Assembly (NCBI RefSeq): GCF_015472005.1
Contig: NZ_BMAQ01000005.1
Location: 124,001 to 188,000 of the forward strand
Length of the DNA: 64,000 nucleotides
Source of the DNA: Insulibacter thermoxylanivorax
GTDB lineage: Bacteria; Bacillota; Bacilli; Paenibacillales; DA-C8
Direction of reading: 5' to 3'
The translations under genes and the position numbers were made by a program. The notes under the pieces are model-generated. The model searched no databases and was not told the origin of the DNA. It saw nothing but the letters and a program-made list of their open reading frames with translations. Shown here one piece after another: positions 52,260 through 60,995 of the stretch (position 1 is the stretch's first letter; the number at the start of each line of letters is the position of its first letter).

Positions 52260-52535
52260 TTGAATTTTTATCAGTTGGTTTATTGGATCAATATTCTGTT
52301 CGAAATCTATCGCTACATGATCATCATCTATATCTTGATGTCCTGGATCCCGAATGTTCGGGCCAGCTCGATCGGTGAGCTGCTCGGTAAGTTCGTAGAG
52401 CCTTACCTCACGCCCTTTCGGCGCATCATCCCGCCGATCGGCGGCATGCTGGACGTTTCGCCGATCGTGGCGCTGATCGCGCTGATCTTCGTCCAACAGG
52501 GATTGATCACCGTCCTAAGATTTCTTTTCTTCTAA
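52260..52535 (+). CDS. ylmG: YggT-family membrane protein YlmG
   Basis: A 91-residue protein with two membrane segments (about 4-30 and 68-88) and the YggT signature around SWIPNVRA and VEPYLTPFRRIIPPIGGMLDVSPIVA. The family is implicated in division and nucleoid organisation but its mechanism is unknown. I place the start at TTG 52260 behind GAAGAGGTG, seven bases after the sepF stop; an ATG at 52221 lies inside sepF without a site. Order sepF-ylmG-ylmH is conserved. Confidence 0.92.
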   Translation: MNFYQLVYWINILFEIYRYMIIIYILMSWIPNVRASSIGELLGKFVEPYLTPFRRIIPPIGGMLDVSPIVALIALIFVQQGLITVLRFLFF

Positions 52536-52558
52536 CCAATGAAACGGAGCTGCATCCC

Positions 52559-53341
52559 ATGAGAACTGACTTGTATCAACACTATCATCCGGATGAGAAG
52601 CCGTTCATAGACCGGGCGGACGAATGGTTGATGAAGGCTGCCTATGAGCATCAAGTGAAGCGAACCGACTTTCTTGATCCGAGGCAAGCCTTTATTTTGT
52701 CCAGCTTGGCGAACCGCTATGACGGGATCCAAGTGGTGTATAACGGGGGAGATCCTGAAGCCGAACGCAAGCGGGCGCTGATCATGCCGGACTACCGCGA
52801 TCCCGAGCGGGAGGATGCGGGCGTCGGATTGTTAGCGATTACGTCGGAGGATGCGCGAATCGCGGAACTCGATCACGGTGATTATCTGGGCGCGATCCTG
52901 GGCCTTGGCATCAAGCGGGATAAAGTGGGGGACCTCCATCCTTCACCCGAAGGCTGCCATGTGCTCTTGGCTGCGGAGATCTTGGATTACGTGCATATGC
53001 ATCTGCGCCAGGTGCATCGCGTGCAGGTTTATACGGAGACCCTGCCGATCGACGAGCTGAAGCGGGTGGAACCGGAACTGGAGGAGACGGCCTTTACCGT
53101 CGCTTCTCTGAGATTGGACGCCGTTGTCAGCGACGTGTTTAAACTCAGCCGAGCCAAGGCGTTGAAACCTATCCAAGCCGGCCATTGTAAACTGAATTGG
53201 AAGATCGAAGAGGATCCGTCGCGGGAATTGCAGGAAGGGGATATCGTATCCTTGAAGGGATATGGGCGTTTTAAGATCCTGGCGATCGAGGGGGCCTCGA
53301 AGAAGGGTCGCATTCGGGTCAGAGCCGGCAGGTACAGCTGA
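52559..53341 (+). CDS. ylmH: RNA-binding S4-domain protein YlmH
   Basis: A 260-residue protein with an N-terminal YlmH domain (about 1-175, FIDRADEWLMKAAYEHQVKRTDFLDPRQAFIL and LGLGIKRDKVGDLH) and a C-terminal S4 RNA-binding domain (about 180-245, LRLDAVVSDVFKLSRAKALKPIQAGHCKLN and GDIVSLKGYGRFKIL). In other Bacillota YlmH is a ribosome-associated quality-control factor acting like RqcP. The ATG at 52559 has a modest GGAG site. It precedes divIVA, as usual. Confidence 0.93.
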   Translation: MRTDLYQHYHPDEKPFIDRADEWLMKAAYEHQVKRTDFLDPRQAFILSSLANRYDGIQVVYNGGDPEAERKRALIMPDYRDPEREDAGVGLLAITSEDARIAELDHGDYLGAILGLGIKRDKVGDLHPSPEGCHVLLAAEILDYVHMHLRQVHRVQVYTETLPIDELKRVEPELEETAFTVASLRLDAVVSDVFKLSRAKALKPIQAGHCKLNWKIEEDPSRELQEGDIVSLKGYGRFKILAIEGASKKGRIRVRAGRYS

Positions 53342-53504
53342 GCGCAGCGATACGCGGATCAAACCGTATAAAGCGCAGATTTTTGGCTTCAGACAGAAGG
53401 ATTATGCAGATTTATGTCGAAATTAACACTCATTGTCTATAGAACTACATAACAATCGAACTGCTTAACACATACATGAAACATTTCATGGGAGGTGCGA
53501 ACCA

Positions 53505-54008
53505 ATGCCGCTTACGCCATTGGATATTCATAATAAAGAATTCAGCCGTAAGATTCGCGGTTACGACGAAGATGAAGTCAATGAGTTTCTAGATCAGATC
53601 ATTAAAGACTATGAAGCACTGATCCGTGAAAATAAGGAACTGCAAGCAAAACTCGAGGCCTATGAGGAGAAGGTTAACCACTTTAAGACGATGGAAGAGA
53701 CGCTGAGCAAGACGATCGTGGTGGCGCAGGAAGCCGCTGACGAGATGAAGGCGAATGCGAAGAAGGAAGCGCAGCTGATCATCAAGGAAGCGGAGAAAAA
53801 CGCCGATCGCATCATCAACGAATCCCTTGCCAAGTCGCGTAAGATCGCTTTGGATTCGGAGGAACTCAAGAAACAGGCGATGATTTATCGCACGCGATTC
53901 CGCTCCCTGCTGGAAGCTCAGCTGGAGCTATTGAATCAAGAAGATTGGAACTTCGAGAAGATGAATCTGGAATTAGAATTTCCCGCCAAAGATGAAGTCA
54001 AAGAATAA
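53505..54008 (+). CDS. divIVA: Cell-pole and septum organiser DivIVA
   Basis: A 167-residue coiled-coil protein that binds negatively curved membrane at septa and poles. It has the N-terminal lipid-binding domain (MPLTPLDIHNKEFSRKIRGYDEDEVNEFLDQI, about 1-32) followed by long coiled coils (about 34-145, the middle rich in AAEDEMK-type repeats). The ATG follows TGGGAGGTG. A strong terminator closes the transcript before the ileS T-box. Confidence 0.95.
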   Translation: MPLTPLDIHNKEFSRKIRGYDEDEVNEFLDQIIKDYEALIRENKELQAKLEAYEEKVNHFKTMEETLSKTIVVAQEAADEMKANAKKEAQLIIKEAEKNADRIINESLAKSRKIALDSEELKKQAMIYRTRFRSLLEAQLELLNQEDWNFEKMNLELEFPAKDEVKE

Positions 54009-54019
54009 CCAGATCTATG

Positions 54020-54042
54020 AACCTCCTTGCCGGAGGTTTTTT
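54020..54042 (+). terminator. Intrinsic terminator of divIVA
   Basis: AACCTCC (54020-54026), a 5-nt loop, GGAGGTT (54032-54038) and a six-T tract (54037-54042) immediately after the divIVA stop. Confidence 0.9.
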
Positions 54043-54073
54043 CATTGAGCCGCAGCGGCCGTCAAGGCCGTTA

Positions 54074-54102
54074 TTGACGAGCAGTGGATTTTTCGTTATA
54101 CT
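54074..54102 (+). promoter_or_regulatory. sigma-A promoter of the ileS T-box operon
   Basis: TTGACG (54074-54079) and TATACT (54097-54102) with a 17-bp spacer, placing the start of the ileS leader near 54110. Confidence 0.75.
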
Positions 54103-54109
54103 TCACGAT

Positions 54110-54456
54110 AATAATATCAGCATATCAGCTAAGGATAATCAGTAGACAAGGCACAAGCGGTGATTGGGCCAGTAGGCCTTCAGCGATTCGACACCAGCGA
54201 GTTAGGGACGGTGCAAGCCTAACGTCAATCCGATGGCCGAAGATCTCCCATGAGCTTTCTCTGCGAACGGACGGTATGTCCCAGTAGTGGAGAACGGTGA
54301 TCCCGTTAACGATCGTGAAAGCGGCGCTTCAAAAGTTTGGGGTTTAAGGTGGGCTTTTTTGTCTAATGGTCTGCATTGAATCGTCCCCCGAAGCGCAATG
54401 AGGGTGGTACCGCGAGCAAGCTTCTCGTCCCTTACCGGGATGTGAAGCTTTTTTTA
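54110..54456 (+). promoter_or_regulatory. T-box riboswitch of ileS
   Basis: A leader of about 350 nt with the conserved T-box AGGGTGGTACCGCG (54401-54414), whose TGGT would pair with the ACCA end of uncharged tRNA-Ile. The terminator hairpin AAGCTTC...GAAGCTT with a T-run (54418-54456) follows it. A candidate isoleucine specifier ATC lies at 54242-54244 in the stem I region; the codon placement is by pattern only. Uncharged tRNA-Ile would favour the antiterminator and ileS expression. Confidence 0.85.
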
Positions 54457-54494
54457 ATTTAGTCGTCATTTCAACTTGATATAGGAGTGTGTGA

Positions 54495-57293
54495 GTGATC
54501 ATGGATTACAGCAAAACGCTAAACCTGCTTAAGACCGATTTCCCGATGCGCGGCGGTCTGCCGCAGGCAGAACCGAAGATGCAGGAGTGGTGGAAGGAGA
54601 TCGACATCTACAAGCGGGTGCAGGAACACCGCAAAGGCGGCCCGAAATTCATCCTGCATGACGGACCTCCGTACGCGAACGGAGACATCCATATCGGCCA
54701 CGCGTTGAATAAAGTGTTGAAGGATATCATCATCCGCTACAAATCGATGCAAGGCTTCGATGCGCCGTATGTCCCCGGCTGGGATACCCACGGCTTGCCG
54801 ATCGAGCAGGCGATCATCAACTCCGGCAAGGCGGACCGCAAGAAGATGAGCGTCAGCGAGTTCCGCGAGGCCTGCAGACAGTACGCGCTGCAGTGGGTGG
54901 AGCGGCAGAAGATGCAGTTCCAGCGGCTGGGCGTACGCGGGGACTGGGACAACCCATACCTCACTCTGACGCCGGACTTTGAAGCGCAGCAGATCCGGCT
55001 GTTCGGCGAGATGGTGAAGAAGGGCTATATCTACAAGGGTCTGAAGGCCATCTATTGGTCCCCGTCCTCTGAGAGTGCACTGGCTGAAGCGGAGATCGAG
55101 TACAAGGAGAAGACATCGCCTTCGATCTACGTGGCTTTCGACATCAAAGACGGCAAAGGCGTCTTGCCTGAGGATGCGGCGGTCATCATCTGGACGACGA
55201 CTCCGTGGACGCTGCCGGCGAACCTGGCAGTCAGCGTGCATCCGGAATATGAGTATGCGCTGGTGGAAGCCGAAGGACGGAAGTTCGTGTTAGCGGCTGA
55301 GCTCGTGGAGAGCGTGAAGCAAGCTGTCGGCTGGGAGCAGGTGACGGAACTTCAGCGCATCAAGGGCGAGGAACTGGAGTACGTCGTCTGCAAGCACCCG
55401 TTCTATGACCGGGACTCCGTGGTGATCCTCGGCGAGCACGTGACGCTTGATGCGGGGACGGGCTGCGTACACACGGCGCCGGGACACGGGGAAGAAGACT
55501 TCGAGATCGGTGCGAAGTACAATCTCGGCGTGCTCTGCCCCGTTGATGAGCAGGGCAAATTTACGAAGGAAGCGCCGGGCTTCGAAGGCGTCTTCTATGA
55601 TAAGGCCAACAAGATGATCACCGAGATGCTGGAGGCTTCCGGCCATCTGTTGAAGCTGGACTTCATCAAACACCAATACCCCCACGACTGGCGGACGAAG
55701 AAACCGGTAATCTTCCGCGCAACGGAACAATGGTTTGCTTCGATCGACGGTTTCCGCGAAGCGATGCTGGAGGAGATCAAGAAGCTGAATTGGACGCCGA
55801 AGTGGGGAGAGATTCGCCTGCATAACATGATCGCCGAACGCGGCGACTGGTGTATCTCGCGGCAGCGCACCTGGGGCGTGCCGATCCCGATCTTCTACTG
55901 CCGCAGCTGCAACGAGCCCCTTGTGAACGATGCGACCATCGAGCATGTGGCGGAGATCTTCGAGCGCGAGGGCTCGAATGCGTGGTTCGACCGGGATGAG
56001 AAGGAGCTTATGCCGGAAGGCACGTTGTGTGCGAAGTGCGGACACGGCGAATTCCGCAAGGAGACGGACATCATGGACGTCTGGTTCGACTCCGGCTCGA
56101 CCCATGCGGGTGTGCTTCGTACGAGAGAAGAGCTGGACTGGCCGGCGGATCTGTATCTCGAAGGTTCGGATCAATACCGCGGCTGGTTCAACTCCTCGCT
56201 GATCACCTCCGTGGCGGTTAACGGCAAAGCGCCTTACAAGGGCATCCTTAGCCACGGATTCACGCTGGATGGGGAAGGCCGCAAGATGTCCAAATCGCTG
56301 GGCAATACCATCGACCCGAACAAGGTATGCGATACGATGGGCGCGGATATCCTCCGCCTCTGGGTCAGTTCGGTGGATTACAAGGAAGATCACCGCATCT
56401 CCGATGCGATCTTGAAGCAGATCACGGAAGTATACCGGAAGATCCGCAACACGCTGCGCTTCTTCCTGGGCAATCTGAACGGCTTCGATGCGGTGAAGGA
56501 TCGCGTGGCCTATGAGGATATGAATGAGCTTGACCGCTATGCGGTCATCCAGCTGAACCGCATGATCGAGCGGGTGATCGAGGCCTATGAGGCTTACGAT
56601 TTCCATATCGTGTACCAAGCGATCCATCATTTCTGCGCGGTGGAGATGAGCTCCTTCTATCTGGATATCATCAAGGACCGCCTCTATGTCAGCGCACCTC
56701 ATGATCCGGAGCGCAAGGCGGCGCAGACGGTGCTCTACGATGCCCTGCTTGCGATTACGAAGCTGATCGCGCCGATCCTGCCGCATACGGCGGATGAAGT
56801 GTGGAAGTACATTCCGCATACGGATCTGGTCAGCGTACAGCTCGCTGATATGCCGAAGCCGAATGCCGAGGTATTCGATGAAGAGCTGGAACGCAAATGG
56901 GCGGCCTTCCTCGATGTGCGGGAGGAAGTGTTCAAGGCACTGGAAGTGGCGCGCAAGGACAAAACAATCGGCAACTCCCTGGGCGCCAAAGTGACATTGT
57001 ATCCTGCATCGCAGGAGGTTGCAGACCTGTTGGCCCGCTTCGAGCGCTTGGATACGCTGTTCATCGTCTCCCAAGTTGCGGTGCAGGCCGCAGGCGAACC
57101 GGTGCCGGCGGATGCCATGCAAGAGCGTCTTGTTGCCGTGAAAGTTGAGCCGGCAGAAGGCGAGAAATGCGAGCGCTGCTGGATCGTCACGCCGGAGGTC
57201 GGCAAACACGAGCACGCAGAGCATTCTGCCCTGTGTCCGCGCTGTGCTGATATCGTCGTGCATCACTTTGCTGGGGATTCCGAAGAAGTCTGA
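54495..57293 (+). CDS. ileS: Isoleucyl-tRNA synthetase
   Basis: A 932-residue class I synthetase (EC 6.1.1.5). Motifs are HIGH (66-69, in [11 protein letters not shown]), KMSKS (597-601), the editing domain in the middle ([35 protein letters not shown]) and a C-terminal zinc site (CERCW and CPRC). It is the E. coli-like bacterial type, the pseudomonic-acid-sensitive form. The start GTG 54495 lies seven bases after AGGAG; ATG 54501 is an alternative. It follows its T-box leader and ends with a strong terminator, so it is regulated alone. Confidence 0.97.
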   Translation: MIMDYSKTLNLLKTDFPMRGGLPQAEPKMQEWWKEIDIYKRVQEHRKGGPKFILHDGPPYANGDIHIGHALNKVLKDIIIRYKSMQGFDAPYVPGWDTHGLPIEQAIINSGKADRKKMSVSEFREACRQYALQWVERQKMQFQRLGVRGDWDNPYLTLTPDFEAQQIRLFGEMVKKGYIYKGLKAIYWSPSSESALAEAEIEYKEKTSPSIYVAFDIKDGKGVLPEDAAVIIWTTTPWTLPANLAVSVHPEYEYALVEAEGRKFVLAAELVESVKQAVGWEQVTELQRIKGEELEYVVCKHPFYDRDSVVILGEHVTLDAGTGCVHTAPGHGEEDFEIGAKYNLGVLCPVDEQGKFTKEAPGFEGVFYDKANKMITEMLEASGHLLKLDFIKHQYPHDWRTKKPVIFRATEQWFASIDGFREAMLEEIKKLNWTPKWGEIRLHNMIAERGDWCISRQRTWGVPIPIFYCRSCNEPLVNDATIEHVAEIFEREGSNAWFDRDEKELMPEGTLCAKCGHGEFRKETDIMDVWFDSGSTHAGVLRTREELDWPADLYLEGSDQYRGWFNSSLITSVAVNGKAPYKGILSHGFTLDGEGRKMSKSLGNTIDPNKVCDTMGADILRLWVSSVDYKEDHRISDAILKQITEVYRKIRNTLRFFLGNLNGFDAVKDRVAYEDMNELDRYAVIQLNRMIERVIEAYEAYDFHIVYQAIHHFCAVEMSSFYLDIIKDRLYVSAPHDPERKAAQTVLYDALLAITKLIAPILPHTADEVWKYIPHTDLVSVQLADMPKPNAEVFDEELERKWAAFLDVREEVFKALEVARKDKTIGNSLGAKVTLYPASQEVADLLARFERLDTLFIVSQVAVQAAGEPVPADAMQERLVAVKVEPAEGEKCERCWIVTPEVGKHEHAEHSALCPRCADIVVHHFAGDSEEV

Positions 57294-57323
57294 TAGCCGT
57301 ATGTAGTCCTGCTTAACAGACTA

Positions 57324-57372
57324 CAAGCTTTTTCACTCGGACGGATGTCTGAATGAAAAAGCTTGTTTTTTT
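57324..57372 (+). terminator. Terminator after ileS
   Basis: CAAGCTTTTTCA (57324-57335) pairs perfectly with TGAAAAAGCTTG (57354-57365), with an inner TCGGAC/GTCTGA stem, then seven T. A second hairpin (57303-57308 with 57319-57324) lies just before it. Nothing else was seen in 57294-57526. Confidence 0.9.
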
Positions 57373-57526
57373 CCATGCTTATAGATAGATGCGATGAGTA
57401 CGCCAGTACACCGTGTGAACATCTAGGTGCTGTTAATAATTGATTGTGGATGCAAGTGAAGGGAGCGGAACGCGTCGGGATCGGCGCCTGCAAGCTCAAT
57501 AATCTTACCAAAGGGGCTGGTGACAG

Positions 57527-57925
57527 GTGGCTGATGCCAAACATATGAATCATTCGAGTTCTTCGAAACCTGCGAAGCAGCCGGGTTATGCGGGCGAATC
57601 CGCCTTGCGCGGGGCGGCCCCTGCGGACGCTGATGAACGGAAGGGATATCTGCAGGAGCAGCTGCAAGCCTTCATCGACGGCCTGAAGTTTAAGGAGATC
57701 GCCGAATATGTGCAGCTGATGAATCATCCCCGTAAGCTGATCATCAACAATTTCTTGTCGGGCATCGCCCGCGGCGTCGGCATCGCGATGGGGCTGTCCG
57801 TCTTCCTCGTGACGGCTCTGTATGTGCTGCGCGCCCTGGGTACCCTCAATTTGCCGATCATCGGTGATTATATCGCGGATATCGTGAAGGTCGTGCAAGC
57901 GCAGCTGGAGGGAAGGACATACTGA
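57527..57925 (+). CDS. DUF5665 membrane protein
   Basis: A 132-residue protein with a polar N-terminus, a helix (QAFIDGLKFKEIAEYVQLMNHPRKLIINNFLSGIARGVG, about 47-85) and one membrane segment (about 85-106) followed by a loop and an amphipathic end (NLPIIGDYIADIVKVVQAQL). This is the DUF5665 pattern, a family of unknown function common next to ileS in Paenibacillaceae. It starts with GTG at 57527; an ATG at 57545 is an alternative. It converges with the TraR/DksA gene. Confidence 0.75.
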   Translation: MADAKHMNHSSSSKPAKQPGYAGESALRGAAPADADERKGYLQEQLQAFIDGLKFKEIAEYVQLMNHPRKLIINNFLSGIARGVGIAMGLSVFLVTALYVLRALGTLNLPIIGDYIADIVKVVQAQLEGRTY

Positions 57926-58003
57926 TGGAAGTGCAAGACGGAAGTCGATGACTGCTGTCTACGGCAGTACTGTGCTCTCAGGCGGGCTATAGTTGGTCTG
58001 CGG

Positions 58004-58756
58004 CTAACGGCTAGGCTTCGGCTGTGCAGTTTCATCAGCTTCATCCTGCGTCAGGATCTCCAGTTCGCGGTCGCCTTCCTCGTCGGCCAGATAGCGGTAG
58101 TAGGCTTTGTTGCGCACGACGGTGACTTTATCTCCATAGAGATCCGTAGCTAAGAAACTTTCGATCGGCTCCACGTATCCTTCCTGCTCATCCTCTTCGA
58201 GGACGACATCGTCGTAATCTTCGATCTGACGATCTTCAGCCAAAGCCGGGGAGTTGGAGTTCCCCCAAGAAGCGACGATTCTCCAAGCATCTTCCCTATC
58301 GAACCCCGTATGATCCGCACCGTCCAAGCTTGTCCTGCCGAAGGGCGGCTGCATGAATTCCTCCTCGATCGGCCGCCGCTCGGATACCTCCTGTTCCGCA
58401 TGCTCTATGCAATACGGAGTAGAGGGCACGGCATCCAGCCGCTCATACGGGATCTCATTGCCGCAGACGGCGCACAGGCCGTAGGTTCCCGTTTCCATGC
58501 TTGCCAGAGCGAGCATGACCTGCTCCAATCGATGTTCCCGCCTCTCCAGCAGGGCGATATCCTTGCCACGTTCGTAGATCTCGGTGGCTGTATCGCCGGG
58601 ATGGTTGTCGATCATGGAGAGCTCGCCGCTTTGTTCACGCTGCGATTCAGCAAGGTCGAAGCGTTCGCCGCTGTCCAGCCACTCTTCCAACTCCTTCTTC
58701 TCTCGCAGCAATTTCTCTTTGAGATGCTGTATGCTGACCATGTTCAGATGATTCAA
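58004..58756 (-). CDS. ylyA: TraR/DksA-family regulator YlyA/YteA
   Basis: A 250-residue protein of the TraR/DksA superfamily with an N-terminal coiled coil (about 5-90) that enters the RNA-polymerase secondary channel and a zinc finger CAVCGNEIPYERLDAVPSTPYCIEH (C-x2-C...C-x2-H). The acidic C-terminal tail (about 150-250) is typical of the Bacillus YlyA/YteA branch. B. subtilis ylyA lies between ileS and lspA and tunes sigma-G genes needed for germination; here it is in the same place but on the opposite strand. Start uncertain: TTG 58756 has a strong AAGGGGG; a GTG at 58765 overlaps it. Confidence 0.85.
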   Translation of the reverse strand: MNHLNMVSIQHLKEKLLREKKELEEWLDSGERFDLAESQREQSGELSMIDNHPGDTATEIYERGKDIALLERREHRLEQVMLALASMETGTYGLCAVCGNEIPYERLDAVPSTPYCIEHAEQEVSERRPIEEEFMQPPFGRTSLDGADHTGFDREDAWRIVASWGNSNSPALAEDRQIEDYDDVVLEEDEQEGYVEPIESFLATDLYGDKVTVVRNKAYYRYLADEEGDRELEILTQDEADETAQPKPSR

Positions 58757-58964
58757 CTGCTTCACCCCCTTCTGCGATGCATCTATAGGGTGTGCGAGGC
58801 GGCAGCCTTTGTTGCGAGGTAAATCCTTGCGAAGCAGGATGATCGCGCCGCTCCGGCTGCAATAGGGATAACATAGGTAGTGAATAACGCCTGCAGGCAG
58901 GGCGGACCTCGCCTGTTGATGCCGGCTAAGCCCTGCCGCATCACCTTAGAGCGGGCGCGAGACA

Positions 58965-58994
58965 TGGACAGGGGTCAAAACGCTGTGATACAAT
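58965..58994 (+). promoter_or_regulatory. sigma-A promoter of lspA
   Basis: TGGACA (58965-58970) and TACAAT (58989-58994) with an 18-bp spacer and an extended TG two bases before the -10, 43 bp before the lspA start. The region 58757-59036 otherwise holds nothing recognisable. Confidence 0.6.
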
Positions 58995-59036
58995 TGCGGG
59001 GAAAGTTAGTCAGGCCTTGGTGAGGAGGAGACTTCG

Positions 59037-59540
59037 TTGGTATATTTTGTGGTTGCGGCACTCGTAGTCATCTTGGATCAGGTGAGCAAATATCTGGTCA
59101 TCCATTATATGGAACTGAATGAGAACATCCCGGTGCTCGGAAATTTCTTCTCGATATACTCCCACCGCAATCGCGGCGCTGCCTTCGGCATCCTGCAGGA
59201 TCAGCGCTGGTTCTTCCTCGCGGTTACGATCATCGTCGTGATCGGGATCGTCTGGTTCATGGTGCGCACGATCCGCAGCGGCAGACAGCAGAGGCTGTTC
59301 ATGAGCGGGCTAGCACTGCTGCTGGGCGGAGCGGTCGGCAACTTCATCGACCGAGCGGCCACGGGAGAAGTTGTGGATTTCTTGCGTTTTCATTTTGAAT
59401 TCAGTCTGTTAGGCCTGGATGTGAATTATACATACCCGATCTTCAACGTCGCGGATATGGGCGTGGTGATCGGGGCGGGCTTGTTGATCATCGATACGTT
59501 GCTCAGCGGGCGACGGGAGAAGAAGGAGACAGAGGCATGA
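59037..59540 (+). CDS. lspA: Prolipoprotein signal peptidase
   Basis: A 167-residue, four-helix membrane aspartyl protease that removes signal peptides from prolipoproteins after lipidation. Catalytic aspartates lie in GNFIDRAATGEVVDF and FNVADMGVVIGAGL, and NRGAAFGIL is the family block. It starts with TTG at 59037 behind GGTGAGGAGGAG. It overlaps rluD by four bases. Order ileS-ylyA-lspA-ylyB matches B. subtilis. Confidence 0.96.
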   Translation: MVYFVVAALVVILDQVSKYLVIHYMELNENIPVLGNFFSIYSHRNRGAAFGILQDQRWFFLAVTIIVVIGIVWFMVRTIRSGRQQRLFMSGLALLLGGAVGNFIDRAATGEVVDFLRFHFEFSLLGLDVNYTYPIFNVADMGVVIGAGLLIIDTLLSGRREKKETEA

Positions 59541-60487
59541 ACGACAAGACGAAATTCGAGCTGGAGCACGGAGAGGTTCTGGAGTGGACCTTCGATGAAT
59601 CGGAAGCCGGGGAGCGGATCGATAAACTGGTTACGGAGTCCATCGAGGGCACGTCGCGCTCGGCGGTACAGCAATGGTTCAAAGAAGGACGGGTTACCGT
59701 CAACGGCAAAGTTGTCAAAGCCAATTATCGGCCGGATGCGGGGGATGAAGTGCGGGTGGAGATCCCGGAACCGGAGGATCTTGATATCAAGGCGGAGAAT
59801 ATCCCCCTCGATATCGTCTATGAGGATGCGGACTTACTCGTCGTGAACAAGCCCCGCGGCATGGTCGTGCATCCGGCACCGGGACATACCTCGGGTACGC
59901 TGGTGAATGCGCTGATGTATCACTGCAAGGACTTGTCCGGCATCAACGGCGTTCTGCGTCCGGGGATCGTGCATCGCATCGACAAGGACACCTCGGGACT
60001 GCTCATGGTCGCGAAGTCCGATCGCGCCCATGCGTCTCTGTCCGCACAGCTCAAAGAACATTCGATTACGCGGAAGTATATCGCCGTAGTTCACGGCCGG
60101 ATCGAGCACCTCAAGGGAACCGTGGATGCGCCGATCGGCCGCGATCCGAAGGATCGCAAGATGTTCACGGTGACCGACCGCAACAGCAAACCGGCGGTGA
60201 CGCATTTTGCGGTATTGGAGCATATCGGTGACTTCACGCTGCTGGAGCTGGCCCTGGAGACGGGCCGAACCCATCAGATCCGCGTTCATATGAAGTTCAT
60301 CGGCCATCCCCTTGTCGGCGATCCGATGTACAGCCGGGAGAAGGATCGCAGCCGCTACATCGACGGTCAGGCGCTGCATGCTGCTGTGCTGGGGTTCGTG
60401 CATCCGGTGAACGGTCAGTATATGGAGTTCTCGGCGCCCTTGCCCGAGGAGATGACAATGCTGCTCAAGCGGCTGCGATCGATGTGA
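59537..60487 (+). CDS. rluD: 23S rRNA pseudouridine synthase RluD family
   Basis: A 316-residue pseudouridine synthase of the RluA/RluD family (B. subtilis YlyB) with an N-terminal S4 RNA-binding domain (about 24-75) and the catalytic domain; the active-site aspartate is D149 in HRIDKDTSG (146-154). Blocks VVNKPRGMVVHPAPGH and GRTHQIRVHMKFIGHPLVGDPMY confirm the family. Which 23S uridines it modifies (1911/1915/1917 in RluD) is by homology only. The ATG overlaps the lspA stop. Confidence 0.93.
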   Translation: MNDKTKFELEHGEVLEWTFDESEAGERIDKLVTESIEGTSRSAVQQWFKEGRVTVNGKVVKANYRPDAGDEVRVEIPEPEDLDIKAENIPLDIVYEDADLLVVNKPRGMVVHPAPGHTSGTLVNALMYHCKDLSGINGVLRPGIVHRIDKDTSGLLMVAKSDRAHASLSAQLKEHSITRKYIAVVHGRIEHLKGTVDAPIGRDPKDRKMFTVTDRNSKPAVTHFAVLEHIGDFTLLELALETGRTHQIRVHMKFIGHPLVGDPMYSREKDRSRYIDGQALHAAVLGFVHPVNGQYMEFSAPLPEEMTMLLKRLRSM

Positions 60488-60626
60488 GACGCAGCGGCCG
60501 GGATGGCAGGCCGGGCATATTGTGCGGCGAAGCTGCTGTACGGCCCGGCAGGGATCAGTCTTATTGCTCTGCCTATCACTCCAATAACTCCGCCGCTCCG
60601 CCAATAACTCGGCCAAAAACTCGGCC

Positions 60627-60779
60627 AATAACGGAAGTCAAACTTCCGCTATTTTGTGCAAACGGGCGAAATTCACAAAATAAGAGAAGTGAAATTTCTC
60701 TTATTTTTGATTTTTGAGCGAAAGAGAGGGAGATTAGGGCGGTATTGCTTAAATAACGGAAGTTTCACTTCCGCTATTT
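60627..60779. repeat. Cluster of short palindromic hairpin repeats
   Basis: Three palindromes of one design lie in 150 bp: 60627-60653 and 60751-60779 share the CGGAAGT-nnn-ACTTCCG core inside AATA/TATT arms, and 60677-60707 is the AT-rich version (stem AAAATAAGAGAA, three-base loop). A degenerate fourth lies at 60803-60831. The 508-bp gap 60488-60995 has no gene; it also holds short direct repeats of CCAATAACTCGG near 60582-60630. Confidence 0.7.
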
Positions 60780-60874
60780 CGCAAAAACCTGCGGAAAACG
60801 ATAAATAGAGGAAATCAGACTGACCTTATTTGCAGGCATTGACTGTTTTGCAGCTTTACAGGCGGATCGGTATG

Positions 60875-60900
60875 CAACAGCAACAGCAACAGCAACAGCA
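60875..60900 (+). repeat. CAACAG microsatellite
   Basis: Four exact copies of CAACAG followed by a partial fifth (60875-60900), in the non-coding gap between rluD and the deacetylase gene. Slippage could change its length between strains. No gene reads through it. Confidence 0.85.
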
Positions 60901-60995
60901 GGTTTTCAGCCCGACGGCATTGCAGCCGTTTGTGTCTAGAGCTGGCTTTGTTATATTTGTTATACCTGATTTGATCATGGGAGGGAGCAGGCCGT

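Noticed and set aside
55290-57266. 658-codon minus-strand open frame
   Set aside because: A shadow of ileS caused by high-G+C codon use; there is no start site or recognisable domain.
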